DNA of 64,000 nucleotides from Brachionus manjavacas (taxonomy: Eukaryota; Rotifera; Eurotatoria; Ploima; Brachionidae), in assembly GCA_019054805.1 (NCBI GenBank), contig JAHQIY010000002.1, positions 2,480,001 through 2,544,000 of the forward strand. Reading direction: 5' to 3'. Positions 58,301 through 64,000 of the stretch are shown one piece after another (the first letter of the stretch is position 1; the number at the start of each line of letters is the position of its first letter). The notes under the pieces were generated by a model. That model searched no databases, had not been told where the DNA came from, and saw only the letters and a list, made by a program, of their open reading frames with translations. Made by a program: the position numbers and the translations under genes.

Positions 58301-59620
58301 ATCAATTTTTCAAATTACACGCAATGCAAAGGAATAATACTCAGATATATGTCAAAATAGCCGAGATAAATGCCAAAAAAACTGACTATGACCAAGCTGA
58401 AAATTGGTACATGCAGGCTCTACGAGCTCATCCAAAAGATAGCGAGCTGTTAAAATGTATTGGTAATATTTTTGATGAGCAAGGCGATAGATCACAAGCA
58501 TTTCAGTATTATCATGATGTAATTTAAAATTTGAGCTAATGCAAAATTAATCTATTTTTATTATTTTAGGCTTTTAGATTTGACCCGTCAAATCTTCAAA
58601 CTATTGAATGGCTTGGAACTTATTACATTGATTCCCAATATCCAGAAAAAGCAGTCGAATATTTTGAAAAAGCTGCGCTTGGTAGACCCAACCAGGTCAA
58701 ATGGCATTTGATGGTGGCTAGTTGTTATAGAAAAAGTGGAAATTATGCAGCTGCTTTAGAAAAATATAAATTGATTCATTTAAGATTTCCAGAGAATACC
58801 GAATGTATTGTTCATTTGATTATTTGTATTGAAAATTTTCGATTTTGTTTTTAGGTCTTAAATTTTTGGTGAGAATTTGTTCTGATTTGGGTTATACACA
58901 AGAGGCTCATGATTTTGCCAGCAAGCTGAAGAAAGCAGAAAAAATGATAGAAGTCAAGCAAGCGGTTTGAAATATTTTAAGATTTAATCTTTTAAAATGC
59001 TCTTAAGTCTGTTGTTGAATTATTGAAATAATTTTTTTTAGAGAATATCGAGTAGCGATAAACGAAAAATGCTAATTAAAGGCAGAAAGAGCACTTTTGA
59101 AGGTAAAATTTAGTTCTACTAGTATACTAACTTTTCTATTACTAACACAGAGAATATCGAGTTCGGAAAAGCGCAAAGATTTTTTAAAAGGTCGTAAGAT
59201 TTCAAATGATTCTCAGAATAAGCATAAATCTATTGGTAAAAGATAAGTTATTATTTAAAGCTAATGGTTTTTGTTACGTTTTTAGTTGTTTATTATTGTC
59301 GAATTTTTTCCAAAATTTTTTACAGTTGTTAAAAAAATTTATTTTTAGATCAAGATGTCCCCTTATTACAGCATCAAGAGAGTAAAGAAAATTCAACACG
59401 AATTTCGAGTAGCAGAGGCGGAAGTGGTAGAAGTCTTAAAAAGATTGATCTAAATACTGATGATACAAATATATTAGAAAATCGAGACGAAGAAATTCAA
59501 AATGTTCAGCATCAGAATTATTTGGGACATGTGCCAAGACCACAAACTTCAAAAGTTAGAAAAAATCAGAACCCAGTTACTACATTTGATATGGATGCAG
59601 CAGATTTATTACCAGATTAG
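52367..59620 (+). CDS. IFT88: Intraflagellar transport protein 88 (TPR protein)
   Basis: This is a core IFT-B subunit needed to build cilia and flagella. The exons are 52367-52429, 52478-52546, 52591-52820, 52875-52965, 53024-53128, 53175-53392, 53449-53751, 53801-53887, 57835-58091, 58142-58518, 58570-58804 and 58855-58964, then either 59042-59102 or 59151-59235, then 59349-59620. The length is 825 or 833 residues (human 833). The N-terminus has the typical DDEDLYGGYNDDD motif and an FQQAVAKTSAGRRPP box. TPR repeats run from about residue 190 to 700 (for example ALYNLGLTYSKIGLYEQALD, QAFQYYHD, KWHLMVASCYRKSGNY). The C-terminus is charged and ends in DMDAADLLPD, like the acidic end of IFT88. 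Intron 8 (53888-57834) is 3.9 kb and stuffed with transposons; the other introns are short. The two duplicated exons near the end cannot be joined in frame. Confidence 0.96.
54572..55804 (+). repeat. Foldback repeat family, copy C (with both termini)
   Basis: This is the most complete copy, about 1.23 kb, in IFT88 intron 8. The left end (TGGTTTGATTTTTTGTGTTT and on) and right end (...AACACAATTAAACCA) are inverted repeats of each other over roughly 130 bases, including GTGCGATGTTTCAAAT versus ATTTGAAACATCGCAC and TTAAGTTAATATTGCAA versus TTGCAATATTAACTTAA. It has no ORF. A long-TIR, non-coding element of this kind is a MITE or foldback transposon. A clear target duplication is not visible. Confidence 0.8.
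55866..56644 (-). mobile_element. 5'-truncated LINE, ORF2 C-terminal part intact
   Basis: 56644-55898 is an uninterrupted 248-residue frame corresponding to the end of a non-LTR reverse transcriptase. It has the CVVMHYGHKN thumb region, DLGVIFNTNLKWKNQV, FVRPLLEFAVPVWSPFLKSD, LERIQRRATKFV, LVKRRKRGDLIQLYKF, RDNFFFNRTANIWNPLP and a short C-terminal tail. The catalytic domain upstream is absent because of 5' truncation at 56644. The stop is followed directly by a (CTA)n-type microsatellite tail at 55868-55881. The open frame suggests a young insertion. It is antisense in IFT88 intron 8, right after foldback copy C. Confidence 0.88.
56690..57660 (+). repeat. Dispersed repeat D, copy 2, split by a LINE fragment
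   Basis: The left part 56690-57100 and right part 57545-57660 together match copy 1 at 43130-43660. The gap is filled by the LINE tail at 57103-57545. Confidence 0.65.
57103..57545 (-). mobile_element. LINE 3' fragment with (TAA)n-like tail
   Basis: The open frame from about 57541 to 57258 ends in RDNFFSNRTVPLWNELPPEV and PTVNAFKNRYDDF, the standard LINE ORF2 C-terminus also seen at 55898. A 3' UTR of about 130 bases follows, with a GC-rich GGTTTAAAACCCGTTGCAG-like segment. Last comes a tail of repeated AAT units at 57103-57117. It is inserted inside dispersed repeat D and differs in sequence from the 55866 element, so it is a second family. Confidence 0.85.
59042..59102 (+). other. IFT88: IFT88 alternative exon A
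   Basis: This 61-base exon, phase 0 to 1, encodes RISSSDKRKMLIKGRKSTFE plus one base. It is flanked by a TTTTAG acceptor and a GTAAAA donor. It is paralogous to exon B. Confidence 0.75.
59151..59235 (+). other. IFT88: IFT88 alternative exon B
   Basis: This 85-base exon, phase 0 to 1, starts RISSSEKRKDFLKGRK and has eight more codons than exon A. It begins 48 bases after exon A. Joining A to B puts B out of frame with a stop after about 16 codons. Confidence 0.75.
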
Positions 59621-60114
59621 GAAAAAAAATAATCTAAAATAAATTTAAGACCATTTTTACACAATTAAATTTTTAAATAAATCTTTATCAAGGAAATCCA
59701 TTTGAATGTTTATGAAAATTTTTATCTTTTAATTTTTTTTTAATAAACTCTCCTTTTTTCGACTAAGTTTTCTTAAAAAATATTTTATTATTTAAAATAA
59801 GAAAATTAAATGTGCCAAGAACAAATTATGAAAGTTTTAGGTAAAAATATAAAGCTTTATTATTTTTTTCTTAATTGTACAAAAATGATTCTGCAAACTA
59901 CACAATATTGTACAAATTTGTAAAAACGAATTCAAAGCCCTTTTAAGTCTTTTAATTTTTTGCATTTTGAAATTAATTATCAATTTTTTTTTATTTTATT
60001 TATTTATTTCAATGAACGCCTTAAAGGCGATGTTAATAAAAATTTAGAAAATAAAATGTAATAAATAAGACAAAGTTTTAGTGTTTTCTAAAAAAAAATA
60101 TTTAATTTAATTTT
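59621..60114. other. IFT88 3' flank
   Basis: This is AT-rich DNA with an AATAAA-type signal near 59677. It ends at the poly(T) tract that marks the tail of the next retrotransposon. Confidence 0.5.
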
Positions 60115-63100
60115 GTTTTTTTTTGTTTTTTTTTTTTTTTTTCTCCTTTTTTAATTTCAATAATTATTATTCATTTTATATTTTTTGTTTTTTTTTGCCT
60201 CTATCTTCAACTTTGCAAGGAGAACCACCATCAAATCGATTTAGGAGTCTAAAACCACATTACCACAGCGATGGAAACCCACACTCAGGTAAAGAAAAAA
60301 AAATTCCTCTTCCCCGTATTGATTTCCAGTGCTAAAATGCCCTTGTAAGTTCTACAAGCATTCTTTTGTAGGTCTCATTTCCCATTTTTCTTAAGCATTC
60401 CTCTATTGAGTCGCTTATACCATTTGTTTCTTTCTTCATTAAATCCTTTCGTTTTAGTTCTAAAAGTTGTATTATTTTATGAACTTCAATTTTATCTTCT
60501 TCTTAACATTCAAGAATTTCCTTAGTTATTGATTTGTTGCTAAATTCTTTTTTTTTAATGAGACTATTTTCAAACTCTCTAAATAAACCAAATGTAAGTT
60601 TATTGCTTAAGAGCCTTTTTACAAAAGCCAATTTTTCTTTCAGGAGTTTATTTTCAATCTTTTCTAGTCCAAGTGCGAGTAGCAGGTTAGTTGTTCTTGA
60701 TGTTTTTTTAAAGTTGAGCATTTTTTTTATCATCGTAGCCTCTGTCGTTTGAATTTTCTTTAGCTGTTCTCTGCTTAAAACATAATTTTCTAGTCCATAG
60801 GTTAGTGTCGGTCTTATAAAAACTTTATAGAGGTGTATTTTAATTCTAATTTGTAGGAAATTACTGTCGATTTGTAAATTCTTTAGGGTTAAGAATGATT
60901 TGAATGCTTTTTTTTATTCTTGATTCTACTTGATTCTTGTTATTGTTATTTCTGTTCAGTATTACTCCAAGATATCTAAGTTTGTCTACATATTTTATCT
61001 CTTGATCACACATTCGTGGTTTAGCTTCTGAACATTTTAATTTTTCACCAAAAACAATGTACTGAGTTTTTTCCGGATTAAATTTTATTTCATGTTGAAT
61101 CTTATATTTTTCACAAATATTTTATGCTTTCTGAAGTTCCTTCAAATTGTGAGTAAGAAGTAAAATATCATCCGCGTACATAACTACTCCAGTAAAGTAT
61201 CCACGAATTTTCGTACCTATTCCTTTGCATTCAAGTTCTTTAATCAAGTCCTCTGTATATATTGAGAACAATTTAGGAGATAGTGGGCCGCCTTGCTTTA
61301 CTCCTATAGTTGTGTTGAACATTTTACTAATTTCATTTTCATTTACTACAATTGCCATTGATTTCTGATAGTATTGTCTTAAACATCTCCAAATTTGTGG
61401 GTGAACTTTGCCTTGTAGCTTTCTAAATAAAATGTCTCAATTAATTTTATCTGGCTTTGCTTGCATCGATGGCACATCCGTATACTTTTCTTTATCTGTT
61501 ATTGTAATAACTAATTGTCTCTTTAACAGTAAAAATAGCATGAGAACATGAGCTATTTTTTTTGAAACCTAGTTGTCTTTCAGGATCATCGTATGATTTC
61601 ATTATTTCAAATAGCATTATTTTCTCAAAAATATTGGAAAGAACATCTGAAATTGTGATAGGTCTGATATTGTTTAGATCACTACATGATTTGGTGTCAT
61701 CTTTAACTATTGGTTTTATTTTTCCTATGTGGAAAACTTTCGGAATATGTCCAAATTGAATTATTTTTTCTATTATAAGCTTGATAATCATGATTAAAGT
61801 GTCACTCATTCCATATTTGTACAACTCGTTATTAATATCATTAAAGCCTTTACATTTACCATTTTTTAAGCTTTTTAGTACTTTTTTTATATCCTCTTCA
61901 GATATCTCATAGTATTCTCGGTTATCTTTGATTATCTCCTCATATTCAAGGATCTCTTTTTTAATCTGCATTAAATGCTCTCTTTGTTGTTCACTCTCTT
62001 TTATTATTTTCTCATTAAATATTTGTTGAAACATTTTTCTAGAATTTCTCCCGATATAAGTGTTTTATTTCTCATTTTTCGACATTTATTTGCCGTCTTC
62101 CAAAATTTATCACTATCTTTATGTGATAAGTTCAGCATCCAAGCTTTTTTATCTTCTCTTTCTTTTATTCGTTTTCTTTGCTCATTTCTGAAACGTTTTT
62201 TGTACATTTTATAGTTAAAATTCGAAAACTTATCGTTATAACCAGTATTTTTATAAATTTTCAAAAAATATCGCATTTTAACATGAAGTTCTTCCATCTC
62301 CTTGTCCCACCAAAAATTTTTTTTAATGTTTTTAATCTTAGGCTCCATTTTTCTTTGAATTTCAACTGTACTTGCTGTCATTTCACTGTGTACTGAGTTC
62401 AAAATCTGTGTTAATCCATATTCTGAGTTATTTTCATTTAAAGCTTTTAATTTATCAATAAGTTTCTGTGTCAATAATCTATTCTCGAGGCAAGTTTGGT
62501 ACTCAATTTGAATATTAACATTATTCCATTATACTTTTGGAAGTTTCTTTTTAGAAATTTTTGTTCAGGCCCACAATCACTTTTGAACACATTTTTGCAT
62601 ACTCTCAATTTTGTTGAAATCGCCAAATGATCACTAAGGTTTAGTTCACATGGCTCCATGATTTTAACTTCTTCTATATTTAGTTTTTTGGATTTTTTTG
62701 CAAAGACATGATCAATCCATGATCTATTTTTTGCATTAAAAAAGGTATAATCTACATTTTGTTTAAACTTTAACTCCAAGGCCTCTAGATTTTGATCAAT
62801 CATTAGTTCAATAAGTTGTCTATCAAATTTTTTGCTTCGAAGTGGGTCTGAATTAAAATCTCCAATTATCAATAGCTCTTAATTCCTGTTATTTAACTTA
62901 ATAATAAGATTTTCAAGGTTGGCTAGATCGTAGATATGTTCGTTTAGAGAATTTTGACTAGAATTATTTGAAGTAAGATAGACACCAATGATAATAATAT
63001 TTTCTAGTTCAATATGACTTATCCTTTCATTTAAAAAATTCACTTGATAGTCCATCTTAAGAGACTTTTTTATTAACCATCCGATGCCACCAAATGGTCT

Positions 63101-63315
63101 GCCAACTTCAATTTTATTTTCCATTGCAGATTTAAAATATGTATCAGACTTTGCTTCAAATTCTTTAAAGATCGTTTCATTCCCATAATGCCAAGTTTCA
63201 CATAAAAAAATAATATCATTCGAACTCAGTAATTCAAATATATAAAAATAGTTGCTATTTACGTTTTTACAGTTAAAATTTACAATTCTGATTTCTCTTT
63301 CAATTTTAATTGCTC
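60115..63315 (-). mobile_element. Near full-length but inactivated non-LTR retrotransposon (EN + RT)
   Basis: In minus-strand order: an AP-type endonuclease from about 63315 (IVNFNCKN, FLCETWHYG, GGIGWLIKK, IIGDFNSDP, NRSWIDHVF, LSDHLAISTK); a linker; the reverse transcriptase (SLKNGKCKGFNDINNEL, IKPIVKDD, LNNIRPITISDVLSNIFEKI, ERQLGFKKNSSCSHAIF, DASKA, GVKQGGPLSPKLFSIYTEDL, catalytic YADD); the thumb (KLRYLGVILNRN); and a C-terminal region ending near 60503. A T-rich run at about 60115-60142 is the poly(A) tail. In-frame stops at 62879-62881 and about 61126 and near 61466, and frameshifts near 62472, 62030 and 61490, disable it. The catalytic residues are otherwise preserved. No ORF1 is seen upstream. 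Its clade is uncertain; it differs clearly from the 55866, 57103 and 15133 elements. Confidence 0.9.
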
Positions 63316-63639
63316 AAAATAATCAAACCAAGTTTTAATAATGAAATAAATTGTTATTATTTAGAATGATAAGCACAGAGGTACATTTTTCGATTTAACA
63401 TACTATGTTAAATCTAAAGGTAACCTCTACAACATCAAAATGAACATTAGATCTAAATGATTCAAATTTAAGAGAGTCATTTTATACCGACTTTTGCAGA
63501 GTTTACTTTGGATTTAATAGAGTTAAATGCAAAAACGCACCTCTGCACTAAGAAATTTCTTTTTATTTCATAATTAAAATTTTGTTTGATCATTTTAAGC
63601 ATCGAAAATTGATCATAAACTTTAAAATGCCTTCATTTT
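63316..63639. other. Spacer upstream of the retrotransposon
   Basis: This contains an AGGTACATTTTTCGATTTAA ... TTAAATCTAAAGGTAACCTCT segment with inverted words (AAGCACAGAGGTACAT near 63372 and ACGCACCTCTGCACT near 63535). It could be another small repeat terminus. It has no gene. Confidence 0.35.
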
Positions 63640-63960
63640 TCTGTAAATGCAAACTTACATTATTTTAACTAAGCTTACGTACATAATCTTACGTGAATAT
63701 TAGTTGGAAGAACATGTATATTTACGTAAAATTACGATAGCTTACATTAAAAAACGTAATTTTTAATATATTTTATTTAATCCGTAATGTCTACGGTCAA
63801 AAAAATTAGGTTTTTCGTAAGGTATTTTAAAATTGACTATTTTTCCAAAATTTTTAAATAATTTTATTTTGAAAAAATAAAAAAAGCTCAATATTGCTTA
63901 CCGTTTCTCAATTAATTAAACTTAAAATTTTACAATTTTCGGTAAAATTTGGTAAATAAG
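63640..63960 (+). repeat. Dispersed repeat F, copy 2
   Basis: This has TTACGTAAAATTACG, CTTACGTACATAATCTTACGTG and TTTTACAATTTTCGGTAAAATTTGG blocks like those at 21700-22135 but inverted. It lies near the window's right edge and may continue beyond 64000. Confidence 0.5.
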
Positions 63961-64000
63961 TTTTTTTTTTATAACAGTTTCAGATTTTAAGACTTAGAAA

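Noticed and set aside
1-64000. CRISPR arrays, operons and bacterial ribosome binding sites
   Set aside because: The window is eukaryotic with spliced genes; no regularly spaced direct repeats were seen.

Overview
The window is nuclear DNA of an animal. It is very AT-rich (clearly above 70 percent by eye), its genes are split by short GT-AG introns, and the recognisable proteins are animal or eukaryotic: exportin-1, twinfilin, a cordon-bleu homologue, a myotubularin lipid phosphatase, ER mannosidase I, a proteasome-activator partner, the nuclear-envelope phosphatase CTDNEP1 and the ciliary protein IFT88. The base composition, compact gene spacing and gene set would suit a small AT-rich invertebrate such as a monogonont rotifer. 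That placement is inference; no single gene proves it.

Layout. 1-1429 (+): 3' end of exportin-1. 2529-3581 (-): twinfilin in one exon. 5258-7246 (+): a signal-peptide, single-pass membrane protein; an alternative last exon may lie at 9892-10285. 7459-9489 (-): an intronless protein kinase, nested in that intron if the alternative exon is real. 10906-12083: possible unassigned exons on both strands. 12081-13469 (-): an unrecognised helical protein. 13877-19984 (-): a 15-exon EF-hand plus WD40 protein of the WDR49/WDR64 type, with a LINE fossil in one intron. 19985-23580: repeat-rich spacer with a broken coding remnant. 23581-29347 (-): cordon-bleu. 29348-35617: 6.3 kb empty divergent spacer. 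35618-39088 (+): MTMR6/7/8-type phosphatase. 39089-41335: nested foldback and MITE repeats. 41336-44854 (-): ER mannosidase I. 45085-46012 (-): PSME3IP1/FAM192A. 48392-48650 (-): a small two-exon gene. 49505-51501 (+): CTDNEP1. 52367-59620 (+): IFT88, with a 3.9 kb intron full of transposons. 60115-63315 (-): a nearly full-length but dead non-LTR retrotransposon. 63316-64000: a dispersed repeat.

The genes do not form a pathway; they are independent housekeeping, cytoskeletal, membrane-lipid and ciliary genes. I rebuilt splice sites by hand. For WDR49/64-like, COBL, MTMR, MAN1B1, CTDNEP1, IFT88 and the membrane protein, the summed exon lengths are exact multiples of three. The most interesting observations are a pair of frame-incompatible duplicated exons in IFT88 (predicted mutually exclusive), a GC-AG intron in the MTMR gene, a MITE-like insertion with a perfect 8-bp target duplication inside an older foldback element, and possible alternative last exons on either side of a nested kinase gene.
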